From: Streptomyces sp. NBC_00443
Lineage (GTDB): Bacteria; Actinomycetota; Actinomycetes; Streptomycetales; Streptomycetaceae
DNA: 64,000 nt
Assembly: GCF_036014175.1 (NCBI RefSeq)
Contig: NZ_CP107917.1
Span: 8,556,001-8,620,000 of the forward strand
Direction of reading: 5' to 3'
Below, piece after piece: positions 1-8,571 of the stretch (positions within the stretch are counted from its first letter, which is position 1; each line of letters starts with the position of its first letter). The position numbers and the translations under genes are program-made. The notes under the pieces were generated by a model. It was not told where the DNA came from. It searched no databases and saw only the letters and a program-made list of their open reading frames with translations.

Positions 1-127
1 GTCCTGGATGAACAGCCCGGGCCACCGTGCCAACATCCTCAACTGCTCGTTCAAGGACATCGGCGTGGGCATCCACAAGGCATCCGGCGGCCCGTGGTGG
101 ACCCAGGTCTTCGGCGCCAAGCAGTGA
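1..127 (+). CDS. CAP-domain (SCP/PR1-like) secreted protein, C-terminal end only
   Basis: The window opens inside a gene read in frame from base 2 to a TGA at 125-127, leaving 41 residues. The visible part holds the conserved CAP-domain core SPGHRANIL followed by GVGIHKASGGPWWTQVFG. That is the usual end of bacterial CYSTM/CAP-superfamily extracellular proteins (for example the YkwD type), in which the HRANIL segment and terminal WTQ.F strand are hallmarks. Start, signal peptide and any linker lie outside the window. Its biochemical role is unknown; it ends tail-to-tail with the aldehyde dehydrogenase gene 15 bases away. Confidence 0.75.
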   Translation, partial: SWMNSPGHRANILNCSFKDIGVGIHKASGGPWWTQVFGAKQ

Positions 128-142
128 GGCCGGAGCCCGCGG

Positions 143-1576
143 TCACAGCATGACGTGCTTGACCTGCGTGTAGTCGAGCAGGCCGGTCATGGAGAGGTCG
201 CTGCCGTACCCGGAGTGGCCCACCCCGCCGTGCGGCATCTCCGACACCGTGGTGCCGTGGGTGTTGACCCAGACGATGCCGGTCCGCAGCGCACGGCTCG
301 CACGCATCGCCCGGTCGTGGTCGCGGGTCCAGACGCTCGCGGCGAGTCCCTGGGTGACCCCGTTGGCCAGGCGGAAGGCCTCGGACTCGTCGGTGAAGGG
401 CTGGACGGTGACGACCGGACCGAACACCTCGCTGCGTACGATCTCGTCCTCCTGCCGCACCCCGGCGACCACCGTGGCCCGGTGGAAGTAGCCGGGGCGG
501 GGCAGCGCGGTGCCGCCCGTGACCACCTCGGCGTGGTCGGGCAGCCTGTCCAACAGGCCACTGACGCCCGCAAGTTGAGCGGCGTTCGCGAGCGGCCCGA
601 AGTCGGCGCTCTCGTCGTCCGGGGCGCCGGGCAGCAGTCGGGCGGCGCGGTCGGCGAAGCGGTCCAGGAAGGTGTCGTGGATCCGCCGGTCGACCAGGAT
701 CCTGGTCGCGGCCGTGCAGTCCTGGCCCGCGTTGTAGTAGGCCAGCGACGACAACTGCTCGACCGCGTCGTCGAGATCGGCGTCCGCGTGGATCAACACC
801 GGTGCGTTGCCGCCGAGTTCCAGGTGCAGTCGCTTGAGGTCGGCAGCAGCCGCGGCGGCGATCTGCTGCCCCGCGCGGACGCTTCCGGTGACGGCGACCA
901 GCCGGACGTGGGGGTGGGCGACGAGGGAGCGTCCGGTGTCGCGGTCGCCGCACACGACGTTGAGCACGCCGGGCGGCAGGTGCTCGGTGGCCAGCCGGGC
1001 GAGGAGCGCGGCCGACGACGGCGTGGTGTCGGACGGTTTCAGGACGACCGTGTTGCCCGCGGCCAGCGCGGGGGCGATCTTCCACACGGCCATCATCAGC
1101 GGGTAGTTCCACGGGGTGATCTGGGCGCAGACGCCGACCGGCTCGCGCCGCAGCACGGAGGTACGGCCCGGCGTGTACTCCGTGGCGGCAGCGCCGGGCA
1201 GGTTGCGGGCGGCTCCGGCGAAGTACCGCAACACGTCCACGATCGCGGGCAGTTCGTCGCCCAGGAACAGAGCGCGCGGCTTGCCGGTGTCGGCCACCTC
1301 GGCGCCCGCCACCGCACCGGCATCCCTCTCCAGGGCGTCGGCGATGCGCAGCAGTGCGGTCTGCCGCTCGGCCGGAGTCGTCAGCGACCAGCCGGCAAAG
1401 GCCTCCTCGGCCGCTCGGCAGGCCGCGTCCACGTCCTCGGCACCGGAGAGCGGCGCCGTGCCGTGCAGGAGTCCGGTGGCCGGGTCGATCAGCCGGAGGG
1501 TGGCGCCGGAGGCGGCCGGCACCTCCTTCCCGCCGATGTGGTTGAGGACGGTTGCGAGGTCGTCGGTGTCAGCCAC
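143..1576 (-). CDS. Aldehyde dehydrogenase, gamma-aminobutyraldehyde type
   Basis: NAD(P)-dependent aldehyde dehydrogenase of 477 residues. The conserved ITPWNYPL, ELGGNAP and YNAGQDCTAATR segments are visible; the last contains the catalytic cysteine and closely matches E. coli PatD-type aminobutyraldehyde dehydrogenases. It probably oxidises the aminoaldehyde made by the upstream amine oxidase to an amino acid such as GABA. I chose GTG at 1576 because it overlaps the amine oxidase stop by 8 bases (translational coupling) and gives a normal family length; a longer frame to 1678 is only readthrough upstream. It is the last gene of the leftward amine operon. The exact substrate is inferred. 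Confidence 0.88.
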   Translation of the reverse strand: MADTDDLATVLNHIGGKEVPAASGATLRLIDPATGLLHGTAPLSGAEDVDAACRAAEEAFAGWSLTTPAERQTALLRIADALERDAGAVAGAEVADTGKPRALFLGDELPAIVDVLRYFAGAARNLPGAAATEYTPGRTSVLRREPVGVCAQITPWNYPLMMAVWKIAPALAAGNTVVLKPSDTTPSSAALLARLATEHLPPGVLNVVCGDRDTGRSLVAHPHVRLVAVTGSVRAGQQIAAAAAADLKRLHLELGGNAPVLIHADADLDDAVEQLSSLAYYNAGQDCTAATRILVDRRIHDTFLDRFADRAARLLPGAPDDESADFGPLANAAQLAGVSGLLDRLPDHAEVVTGGTALPRPGYFHRATVVAGVRQEDEIVRSEVFGPVVTVQPFTDESEAFRLANGVTQGLAASVWTRDHDRAMRASRALRTGIVWVNTHGTTVSEMPHGGVGHSGYGSDLSMTGLLDYTQVKHVML

Positions 1577-2888
1577 GGCGCAGTACCTCCTCGGCGGCGG
1601 TCCGGCCGGTGCGGACGGCGCCCTCCATGTATCCGGCGACCCACTGGTCGGAGCCGCAGACGTAGAACGGTGGCTCATGGGTGCCGTGCAGGGGGCCGAC
1701 GGCCATGACCTCGCCGGGCGGCCACTGGGTGACGTATCCCTGGGTCCACGGGTCGGTGCCCCACAGCCGCAGATGGCAGTCGGTCGGCCGCAGCGCCTCG
1801 TCGCCGAACATGCCGGCCATCTCGGCGAGCAGTTCGGGCGTGCGCAGATGCGGGGGCGTCCCGAGCAGGACGCCGTAGCGCTCGGGCGGGATCAGGGCCG
1901 ACAGGACGCCCTCGTTCTGCGGCCAGGTGCTGCCCAGGACCCCCTCGGCCTCGGACAGACCGTTCAGGCCGGCCTCCCGCCAGAAGGGGCGGTCGTAGAC
2001 GGCGGCGAACTTCGCGGCCGTCGCGTGGCGTTGCCGGTGCAGCGAGGCGAGCCGGGCCTCGCTGACGCCGCTGATGGAGACATCCCGCAGCGGTCCGACC
2101 GGGAGGGCGCTCACCACAGCCGTCGCGGTGAGGACCTCACCGGTGACCAGGCGCACGGAGCAACCCTCAGGGCGGATGTCCAGGGCGGCGACGGGGGCGC
2201 CCAGCCGGATGCGCGGGCCCAGTTCGCGGCCCATCACCTCGGCGAGCGTCGCCGAGCCGTCCGCGAGCCGCAATCCCTCCCAGTCCTCGTAGTCGTAGTC
2301 GCCCTTGCCGGAACCGGGCACCGCCGCGCTCTTGCGCAGCGCGGCCAGCAGGGAGATCCGCTCGTACGAGCCGCCGGCCAGGGCGAGTTGGCCGATCTCC
2401 CACAGGCGTACCACCGCGGGCGTGGCGTGCCGGGAGCGCAGCCAGCCGGCCACGGACAGCCGGTCCAGATCGCTCGCGTCGGGATGCGACCACGGGTCGT
2501 CCGGGTCGACCGTGGCGGCGAGCGCGGCGAACTCCGCGCCGAGCCGCTCGTGCAGGGCCGCGTCGCCCGGGCCGAACCAGTGCGGCGGATCGCCGGCCGA
2601 GATGCCCTCCGGCGTGGCACGGGTCATGCGGCCGGGCTCGGCCACATAGCTGGGAACCAGCTCCAGGCCGAGTTCCTTGGCCAGTTGCAGGTACGCGGTG
2701 TGGGCATGGCCGACCACTTCGCCGCCCAGCTGGACGAAACGGCCGTCGGGTGTGCGGGTCTGCTCGACCCGGCCGCCGACGCGGTCCCGAGCCTCCAGGA
2801 CCAGCACGTCGGTGCCGGCGGCGGCCAGGTCCCGGGCGGCACTCAGGCCCGCCAGACCGGCGCCGAGCACGATCACGTCGTGATGCAT
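1569..2888 (-). CDS. FAD-dependent amine oxidase (monoamine/putrescine oxidase family)
   Basis: A 439-residue flavoprotein. The N-terminus has a Rossmann FAD motif (VIVLGAGLAGLSAARDL, residues 5-21) followed by LEARDRVGGRV. The C-terminal FAD-binding end GYMEGAVRTGRTAAEEVL is typical of the monoamine oxidase/putrescine oxidase group, and the length fits that family. It should oxidatively deaminate a primary or secondary amine to an aldehyde, using O2 and releasing H2O2. The position between a polyamine-type importer and an aminoaldehyde dehydrogenase supports this. It is separated from the ATPase gene by a tandem-repeat spacer, so it may have a different expression level from the transporter. 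Confidence 0.87.
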   Translation of the reverse strand: MHHDVIVLGAGLAGLSAARDLAAAGTDVLVLEARDRVGGRVEQTRTPDGRFVQLGGEVVGHAHTAYLQLAKELGLELVPSYVAEPGRMTRATPEGISAGDPPHWFGPGDAALHERLGAEFAALAATVDPDDPWSHPDASDLDRLSVAGWLRSRHATPAVVRLWEIGQLALAGGSYERISLLAALRKSAAVPGSGKGDYDYEDWEGLRLADGSATLAEVMGRELGPRIRLGAPVAALDIRPEGCSVRLVTGEVLTATAVVSALPVGPLRDVSISGVSEARLASLHRQRHATAAKFAAVYDRPFWREAGLNGLSEAEGVLGSTWPQNEGVLSALIPPERYGVLLGTPPHLRTPELLAEMAGMFGDEALRPTDCHLRLWGTDPWTQGYVTQWPPGEVMAVGPLHGTHEPPFYVCGSDQWVAGYMEGAVRTGRTAAEEVLRRG

Positions 2889-2903
2889 CAGCTTCGCTTT
2901 CGT

Positions 2904-2998
2904 GACAAGAGCTCGTACGACAGAGCTCGTGAAGAGTCAGCTCCTCGGCAGAGCTCGTGAAGAGACAGCTCCTACGGCAGAGCTCGTGAAGAGACAGG
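2904..2998. repeat. Short tandem repeat (28-29 bp unit) between amine oxidase and ABC ATPase genes
   Basis: Units start at 2921, 2949 and 2978, with a degenerate copy at 2904-2920. Each begins CAGAGCTCGTGAAGAG and the full ones continue CAGCTCCTCGG or CAGCTCCTACGG. On the minus strand (the transcribed sense) each unit junction can fold AGCTC-loop-GAGCT, so the transcript would carry a row of small hairpins, each also containing an AGGAG. The last copy lies just downstream of the ATPase stop and the array precedes the amine oxidase start at 2888. It resembles an mRNA-processing or attenuation spacer; function is unknown. Confidence 0.8.
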
Positions 2999-3001
2999 AA
3001 G

Positions 3002-4072
3002 TCAGGCGAGGACCAGACAGTGCTCGGGCCGCCAGCCGAACTCCACCGTCTCGCCACCGCTCCAGCGGTCCTCCATGCGGGCACGGGCTGTGTTCTGCTC
3101 CAGCACCGACAGCGTGACGCCCGGGGCGAGTTCGATCAGATACGTGGTGGTCGGGCCGCTGTAGACCGTCTCGCGGATCACGCCGCTCAGCATCGACATG
3201 CCCGGTTCGAAGTCCGACAGCCAGATCTTCTCGGGGCGCACGGACACGCTCACGGCAGAGCCGTCCGCGATGTCGGAACGGGGGCCGACGGGCAGGGCCG
3301 GACCCTTCTCCAGCGTCACCTCACCGCCCCGGTAGGTGCCGGTCATCAGGTTGGAGGTGCCCATGAAGGAGGCGACGAAGCCGGTGGCGGGGTGCTCGTA
3401 GATGTCCTCGGGGGTGCCGCACTGCTCGATACGGCCCGCGTTCATCACGGCGATCCGGTCGGACATGGTCAGCGCCTCGTCCTGGTCGTGGGTGACGAAG
3501 ACGAAGGTGATGCCGACCTCGCGCTGGATCTGCTTAAGTTCCACCTGCATCTGCCTGCGCAGCTTCAGGTCGAGCGCGGCCAGCGGCTCGTCGAGGAGGA
3601 GTACGGCCGGACGGTTGACCAGCGCACGGGCCAGGGCGACGCGCTGCCGCTGCCCTCCGGAGAGCGTACGGGGCCTCCGGTCCGCGAACCCGGCGAGCTG
3701 GACCAGCTCCAGCATCTCGCCGACGCGCTGCCGGATCTCGGTCTTGGCGACGCCTCTGCGCTTGAGGCCGAAGGCGACGTTGTCGGCGATGCTCAGGTGA
3801 TCGAACAGGGCATAGCTCTGGAAGACCGTGTTGACGTTGCGCTTGTTGGGCGGCAGCGCTGTCACGTCCTCACCCGCGAGCAGCACCGAACCCTCGGTGG
3901 GGTCGCTGAACCCGCCGATCATGCGCAGCGAGGTGGTCTTGCCGCAACCGGACGGGCCCAGCAGGGAGAAGAAGTGGCCGGCCTCGATGTCGAGGTCCAG
4001 GTGGTGCACGGCGTAGGAGTCGGCGAACTGCTTGGAGACGCCTTCGAGCCGGACGGCGGGGGTCGCGTCCAT
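3002..4072 (-). CDS. Polyamine-type ABC transporter ATP-binding protein (PotA-like)
   Basis: A 356-residue ATPase. It has Walker A GPSGCGKTT (39-47), Q-loop VFQSYALF (83-90), signature LSGGQRQRVALARAL (137-151), Walker B LLLDEPLAALD (158-168) and an H-loop VTHDQDEA. The last ~110 residues are a TOBE-type regulatory domain. This is the spermidine/putrescine/Fe3+/betaine CUT2-like group. It energises import by the two permeases encoded immediately upstream (stop of the permease is 4 bases from this ATG). The substrate is assigned from the gene neighbours, not from the ATPase itself. Confidence 0.92.
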   Translation of the reverse strand: MDATPAVRLEGVSKQFADSYAVHHLDLDIEAGHFFSLLGPSGCGKTTSLRMIGGFSDPTEGSVLLAGEDVTALPPNKRNVNTVFQSYALFDHLSIADNVAFGLKRRGVAKTEIRQRVGEMLELVQLAGFADRRPRTLSGGQRQRVALARALVNRPAVLLLDEPLAALDLKLRRQMQVELKQIQREVGITFVFVTHDQDEALTMSDRIAVMNAGRIEQCGTPEDIYEHPATGFVASFMGTSNLMTGTYRGGEVTLEKGPALPVGPRSDIADGSAVSVSVRPEKIWLSDFEPGMSMLSGVIRETVYSGPTTTYLIELAPGVTLSVLEQNTARARMEDRWSGGETVEFGWRPEHCLVLA

Positions 4073-4076
4073 GGGG

Positions 4077-4961
4077 TCACTCTCCGGAGAGGATGTCGAG
4101 GCCGCCGCGGCGGCCGAAGAGGCGCGGGATGAACAGGGCCAGGGCGATCAGGGTGATGGATCCCGCGAGCATCAGCGTGCCGACCGCGTTGATGGTGGGC
4201 TGCACCCCGAAGCGGATCGCCGAGTAGATCCGCACCGACAGCGGCTGCGGGTCGACGCCGGTGGTGAAGTAGGCGAGCACGAAGTCGTCGAAGACCAGCG
4301 CGAAGATCAGTACGGCCGCGGCGAGCACGGCGGGCAGCAGGGCCGGCAGCGTCACCAGCCGGACCGCCTGCCAGCGCGTGGCGCCGAGGTCCATCGCTGC
4401 CTCCTCCACCTCCGGGTTGAGTGCGGCGACCCGGGAACGGAGGATGACCGTGACGTAGGAGATGGAGAAGGTGATCTCGGCCAGCATCACGGTGCCGGTG
4501 GACAGCGGTACGCCGAGGCCCTTGAACAGCAGCATCGACGCCACGCCCGTGACGATCTCCGGCGTGATCAGCGGCACCAGCATGATCAGGCCGGCCAGCG
4601 AGCCGAGCCGGGTGCGAGACCTGACCAGACCGAGGGCCAGCGCCACCCCGAGCAGCACCGAACCCGCCATCGCCACCAGGGAGATACGCAGACTGGTGCC
4701 CAGGGACGCGATGAGGACGTCGTCGTGGACGAAGGCGCGGTACCAGCGCAGGCTGAACCCGTCGAACACGGTCAGCGACTTCTGGGAGTTGAAGGAGAAC
4801 AGCGCCACCACGGCGATGGGCAGGTACAGCAGTGCGAAGAACAGCCCGGTGAGGGCGATGAGACCGCGGGGCCTGCGGTTGGCGCGGCTGCGCCGGGTGC
4901 GGGTCCGGGCGTTCGGACGGGCCGAGGGAGCGGTGGCGGTCGGCAGCTTGAGCAGGGTCAT
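4077..4961 (-). CDS. Polyamine-type ABC transporter permease (PotC-like)
   Basis: An inner-membrane permease of 294 residues. An Arg-rich cytoplasmic N-terminus (to about residue 32) is followed by about six membrane segments beginning LIALTGLFFALLYLPIAVVALF. The cytoplasmic coupling loop EEAAMDLGATRWQAVRLVTLP is the EAA motif that docks onto the ATPase. Start ATG at 4961 overlaps the preceding permease stop (ATGA), consistent with coupled translation. It pairs with the PotB-like permease to form the membrane channel of the importer. Confidence 0.92.
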   Translation of the reverse strand: MTLLKLPTATAPSARPNARTRTRRSRANRRPRGLIALTGLFFALLYLPIAVVALFSFNSQKSLTVFDGFSLRWYRAFVHDDVLIASLGTSLRISLVAMAGSVLLGVALALGLVRSRTRLGSLAGLIMLVPLITPEIVTGVASMLLFKGLGVPLSTGTVMLAEITFSISYVTVILRSRVAALNPEVEEAAMDLGATRWQAVRLVTLPALLPAVLAAAVLIFALVFDDFVLAYFTTGVDPQPLSVRIYSAIRFGVQPTINAVGTLMLAGSITLIALALFIPRLFGRRGGLDILSGE

Positions 4962-5857
4962 CCTCGGGCCTCCGCCTCGTCCTTGCGGGTACGCCGCAGA
5001 TAGCCGAGCATCCCGATCAGCAGGACGAGCATCAGCAGCATGGTGAGCGCGGAACCCAGCGGCCAGTTCTGGCCCTGGAAGAACTTGTCCTGGATCAGGT
5101 TGCCGATCATGATCTGGTCCGGGCCTCCCATGAACTGTGCGCTGACGAAGTCGCCCATGGCGGGCAGGAAGACCAGGACGATCCCGGCCGCCGCGCCCTG
5201 CCGGGTGGCGGGCAGGGTGACGAAGAAGAAGGTGCGTACCGGGCCGCCGTACAGATCGCGGCCGGCCTCGATGAGGGAGACGTCCAGCCGTTCCAAGGCG
5301 GCGTACAGCGGGATGATCATGAAGACGACGAAGCCGTAGACGAGTCCCGCGACCACGCCGAGGCCGCTGTTGAGGATCTTCGTTCCGCCGTCCGCGATCC
5401 CGACGGCGCGCAGCGTGCGCAGCACGGGCCCGTCGTCGGAGAGGACCACCGACCACCCGTACATCCGAACCAGGTAGTTGGCGAAGAACGGCACCACGAT
5501 CGCGGCGATCAGCGCGTGCTTGTACCGCCCGCCGTACAGGGCGATCGTGTACGCCACCGGATAGGCGATCAGCAGAGAGATCAGGCAGGTCAGCAGGGCG
5601 TAGCCGAGGGAGCGGGCCAGGACCTCGGTGTAGGCGGGGTCCGCGAGCGCGCGTACACCGGCGAGGCTGAAGCCGAAGCGCGGGTTGCCCAGTTCGTCGG
5701 TGGTGCCGACCGCGAGGACGCCGACGAGGACCAGCGAGGCGATGAGGAAACCGGTCATCCACAGGGTGCCGGGCAGCATGAGCCAGGTCCAGATGCGGGT
5801 GCCGTTCGCGTCCGGGCCGCGACGGCGGGTGCGTGAGGAGGGGCGGGGCAGTGCCAT
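4958..5857 (-). CDS. Polyamine-type ABC transporter permease (PotB-like)
   Basis: A 299-residue permease with a first membrane helix at roughly residues 24-47 (LMLPGTLWMTGFLIASLVLVG) and about six segments in all. Its coupling loop (ALERLDVSLIEAGRDLYGGP) fits the PotB/PotH EAA loop. The C-terminus LLMLVLLIGMLGYLRRTRKDEAEARG leaves a charged cytoplasmic tail. It lies 3 bases downstream of the binding-protein stop and overlaps the PotC-like gene by 4 bases, so binding protein, two permeases and ATPase form one transcription unit. Confidence 0.92.
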   Translation of the reverse strand: MALPRPSSRTRRRGPDANGTRIWTWLMLPGTLWMTGFLIASLVLVGVLAVGTTDELGNPRFGFSLAGVRALADPAYTEVLARSLGYALLTCLISLLIAYPVAYTIALYGGRYKHALIAAIVVPFFANYLVRMYGWSVVLSDDGPVLRTLRAVGIADGGTKILNSGLGVVAGLVYGFVVFMIIPLYAALERLDVSLIEAGRDLYGGPVRTFFFVTLPATRQGAAAGIVLVFLPAMGDFVSAQFMGGPDQIMIGNLIQDKFFQGQNWPLGSALTMLLMLVLLIGMLGYLRRTRKDEAEARG

Positions 5858-5860
5858 GGA

Positions 5861-6985
5861 TCAGCCCGCCTTCACATGGGTCCAGGCGGCGTCGCGGGCG
5901 TCCTCCGCCGCGCTGCCGACGTTGCGGAAGAAGACGTCGGCCTTCAGGTCGTCCTGGGTGACCAGGCACTCGGGGAAGGGCTCGACCAGGTCGGCGTAGG
6001 TCTTCTCGGTGCCCGCGACCGGCATCGGGTAGCCGATGTACTCGATGTTCTTCTTCACGTTCGCCGGCCGCAGCATGTAGTCGATGAACAGCATCGCCGT
6101 GCCGGGGTGCGGGGCGTTCCAGGGGATGGCGTAGCAGTCGGAGTTGATCGGCGTGCCCTCCTTGGGGGCCTGGAACCCGAACACGGAGGGGTCGTCGGCC
6201 TGGTTGAGCATGGCGGCCATGTCACCGCTCCACGCCTGCTGGATCAGCGCGTTGCCGTTGAGGAGGTTGTTGTAGCTGTCGCTGGAGAAGCCGCGCAGCC
6301 GTGGCCGCAGGGTGCCCAGGAGAGAGGTGATGCGGTCGAGGTCGCCGGTGTCGCCGGTGCTGACGTCGAGACCGAGGGCGAGGGCGCCCATGCCGAGGAC
6401 CTCGTCGCGGTCGTCCAGCAGGAAGACCTTGCCGTTGGCCCGGTCGCTCCACAGGTCCCGCCAGGAATCGGTGAGCTCACCGATCTTGTCGCGCCGCCAG
6501 CCGATGCCGGTCTTGTACGCGGTGAACGGGATGGTGTGTGCGGAGCCGGGGTCGTACCAGGGGTCGGCGAAGTACGCGTAGGTGCCGAAGATGTCCCGCG
6601 CGTGGGCGAGCTGGGAGTGGTCGATACGGCGCAGCCGGCCTCCGCGGACCAGCCGCTGGGTCCATTTGGCCGTGGGGAAGATGATGTCGTAGCGGTTGCC
6701 GGCGTTGAGCTTGGCGACCATGCCTTCCATCGAGTCGAAGTTCGACTGGATGACCCTGACGCCGTACTCCTTCTCAAAGCCCTTGAACACGGACGGGTCG
6801 ACGAAGTCGGCCCAGTTGAAGTAGACGAGATCGCCGTCGACGCGCGCCTTCACAGGCGCCAGCTGTCGGGCGTCGGGCGTTTTCGCGGGCATGAACCCGC
6901 AGCCGCCGGCCGCGGCGCCCAGCAGGCCGAAGGCGCCTGCCCGCAGCACGGCGCGTCGGGACGGCGGTATTGCCTCGGGGGACAT
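5861..6985 (-). CDS. Polyamine-type ABC transporter substrate-binding protein (PotD/PotF-like)
   Basis: A 374-residue extracytoplasmic binding protein. The N-terminus SRRAVLRAGAFGLLGAAAGGC has a twin-arginine pair and ends at a cysteine in an imperfect lipobox (AGGC), so it is probably a Tat-exported lipoprotein. Mature-domain features such as LVYFNWADFVDPSVFKGFEKEYGVRV and the DIIFPTAKW loop are typical of PotD/PotF-family spermidine/putrescine binding proteins. ATG at 6985 is chosen because it follows a GGAGAGGA ribosome site and begins the signal peptide; an in-frame upstream start would add 20 residues that do not look like a signal. The bound ligand (putrescine, spermidine or another cation) cannot be read from sequence. 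Confidence 0.9.
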   Translation of the reverse strand: MSPEAIPPSRRAVLRAGAFGLLGAAAGGCGFMPAKTPDARQLAPVKARVDGDLVYFNWADFVDPSVFKGFEKEYGVRVIQSNFDSMEGMVAKLNAGNRYDIIFPTAKWTQRLVRGGRLRRIDHSQLAHARDIFGTYAYFADPWYDPGSAHTIPFTAYKTGIGWRRDKIGELTDSWRDLWSDRANGKVFLLDDRDEVLGMGALALGLDVSTGDTGDLDRITSLLGTLRPRLRGFSSDSYNNLLNGNALIQQAWSGDMAAMLNQADDPSVFGFQAPKEGTPINSDCYAIPWNAPHPGTAMLFIDYMLRPANVKKNIEYIGYPMPVAGTEKTYADLVEPFPECLVTQDDLKADVFFRNVGSAAEDARDAAWTHVKAG

Positions 6986-7178
6986 GAACGTCCTCTCCGT
7001 CGAGGAACGGCACAACTCCAGGGCAGGACCGGCTGGTCGGCTCACTTGGGGCCCTGATTCCGCAGTGAAGACCGGTCTGGGGAGGGTGCGTGCGCGCGTC
7101 AGACTGCGCGCGGTAAGGCGGCGCGGAGGCCCACGGCGGCATCGTGCGGATGCGGCGGACGCGCCGCGCCGAAGGGCG

Positions 7179-8375
7179 TCACCCGGCGTCCCCCTCCAGG
7201 TCCTCCCGGACCCGGCCGGCGAACCAGCCGACAGCGGCCTCGCGCTGTGACAGCGGCCCCGGCTCGAAGCCGGGGGTGCGCATCCCTGCCTGCACGCGCT
7301 CCACCAGCTCGGCGTCCTCGTCGTTGGTGACCCAGCCGATGTGGATGTTGATCCTCCGGGCCAGCCGGGTGCGGACGCTCTCCCCGTGCCGGGTGTAGAA
7401 GCCGCCGGGAATCGCCGCCCGGTCCTGGGCGGTGGGCAGGGCGGTCCATGCGAGCACGTGGTCAGGGTAGAAGTCGATGAGCGTGTTGGGATAGATCACG
7501 GCGTACCGCCACACCCGCCGGTCGGCCTCGGTCAGCCCCGGCATCGGGGTCGCCAGCCGCTGGTAGAGCCGCTCGGTCCAGTTCGAGGACGGCTTGTCGC
7601 GCAGCGGGGACTCGAAGAGTACGTAGTTCTCCTGCACGTCCACCGTGTACGCCTGGTAGTCGAGCAGTCGCATGAGGGAGGGGTGCGCCACGGGGACGTG
7701 GTAGCCCTCCAGATAGTTGTCGACGATCACCTTCCAGTTGGCGTTCTGCTCCTCGCCGTCCGCCACGTCATGGATACGGTGCTTGCCGACCGGGACCAGG
7801 CCGGGTCCGGCGTAGTGGCCGACGGCCTCGGCCAGCCCGGCGCAGCTCTCGGCGAGCGGGGTCGCCTCCATGTCCAGGTTGACGAAGACGAAGCCGAGGA
7901 AGGACTCGACGTTGACCGGGTGCAGTCCGAGCCGGGGCTTGTCCAGGCAGGGGATCCGGCGGGCCTCGGGGGCCCCGACCAGCCGTCCGTCCAGCTTGTA
8001 GGTCCAGCCGTGGTACGGGCAGCGGATCGCCTTGCCCGACGGCTCCGGGTCCGTGACCAGGCGGGTGCCGCGGTGCCGGCAGACGTTGAGGTGGGCGGCG
8101 AGGCCGCCGTCCTCGGTGCGCACGACCAGCACCTCACGGCCGGCGGCGGTGGCGGTCAGCCGGGCGCCGGCGCCGGGGAGGTCGGACTCGTGACAGACGA
8201 GCTGCCATGACTTGGCGAAGATACGGTCGGTCTCGGCCTCGGCGACGGCCGGATCCGTGTAGTAGCGGGCGGGCAGCGCCTCTCCGGGGGGATCGAGGGG
8301 CGACTGTTGGGCCGGTTGGGGCGACTCCGGCGGGGGAGCGGAGACGCTGTCTGCCCGTGTGGTCGAGGGATGCAT
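7179..8375 (-). CDS. Rieske non-heme iron oxygenase, alpha subunit
   Basis: A 398-residue oxygenase. The Rieske [2Fe-2S] motif is C99-x-H101 (NVCRHRGTRL) and C119-x2-H122 (RCPYHGWTYKLDG). The catalytic domain has the mononuclear iron segment NWKVIVDNYLEGYHVPVAHP with H226 and H231. Length and layout fit the group that includes quaternary-amine demethylases and hydroxylases (GbcA, CntA and stachydrine demethylase relatives) as well as aromatic-ring oxygenases. No reductase sits beside it on this strand, but a NADH-binding flavoprotein and ferredoxin start on the other side of the shared promoter region and are the obvious electron donors. It is the first gene of the leftward amine operon, 193 bases from the binding-protein gene. 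The substrate is inferred to be an amine. Confidence 0.9.
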   Translation of the reverse strand: MHPSTTRADSVSAPPPESPQPAQQSPLDPPGEALPARYYTDPAVAEAETDRIFAKSWQLVCHESDLPGAGARLTATAAGREVLVVRTEDGGLAAHLNVCRHRGTRLVTDPEPSGKAIRCPYHGWTYKLDGRLVGAPEARRIPCLDKPRLGLHPVNVESFLGFVFVNLDMEATPLAESCAGLAEAVGHYAGPGLVPVGKHRIHDVADGEEQNANWKVIVDNYLEGYHVPVAHPSLMRLLDYQAYTVDVQENYVLFESPLRDKPSSNWTERLYQRLATPMPGLTEADRRVWRYAVIYPNTLIDFYPDHVLAWTALPTAQDRAAIPGGFYTRHGESVRTRLARRINIHIGWVTNDEDAELVERVQAGMRTPGFEPGPLSQREAAVGWFAGRVREDLEGDAG

Positions 8376-8494
8376 TGGGGGTCCTCCTCCGCGCCGCTGC
8401 GGCGGCGATGGGCGGTGAGGGCGAGGGCCGGCATGGACGGCCGGTGGGGCGCCAGGTCTGCTCGAAGCAGGGCGCCGGACCGGCCGCGATCCGG

Positions 8495-8514
8495 CTGACT
8501 GATTGGTTAGTCAG
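8495..8514. promoter_or_regulatory. TetR-type operator 1
   Basis: CTGACTGATTGGTTAGTCAG, an imperfect palindrome with 6-bp perfect outer arms (CTGACT/AGTCAG). It is nearly identical to the second site 57 bp away, and size and symmetry suit a TetR-family dimer. The likely ligand-responsive repressor is the TetR protein encoded at 16190, at the end of the rightward operon. Confidence 0.65.
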
Positions 8515-8551
8515 AGTGGGACCATCGCGGGAGCAAGTCAAGACTTGTGGG

Positions 8552-8571
8552 CTGACTGATTAGTTAGTTAG
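8552..8571. promoter_or_regulatory. TetR-type operator 2
   Basis: CTGACTGATTAGTTAGTTAG differs from operator 1 at only two of 20 positions. Spacing of 57 bp start-to-start is about five and a half helical turns. One operator probably covers the leftward promoter and the other the rightward promoter. Confidence 0.62.

Noticed and set aside
2904..2998. CRISPR-like repeat array
   Set aside because: Units abut without spacers, only three to four copies exist, and no cas genes are present; a simple tandem repeat fits better.
4077..5969. A 630-codon reading frame spanning both permease genes of the polyamine importer
   Set aside because: Only the part from 4961 downward looks like a permease; the upstream half is an out-of-frame shadow of the PotB-like gene.
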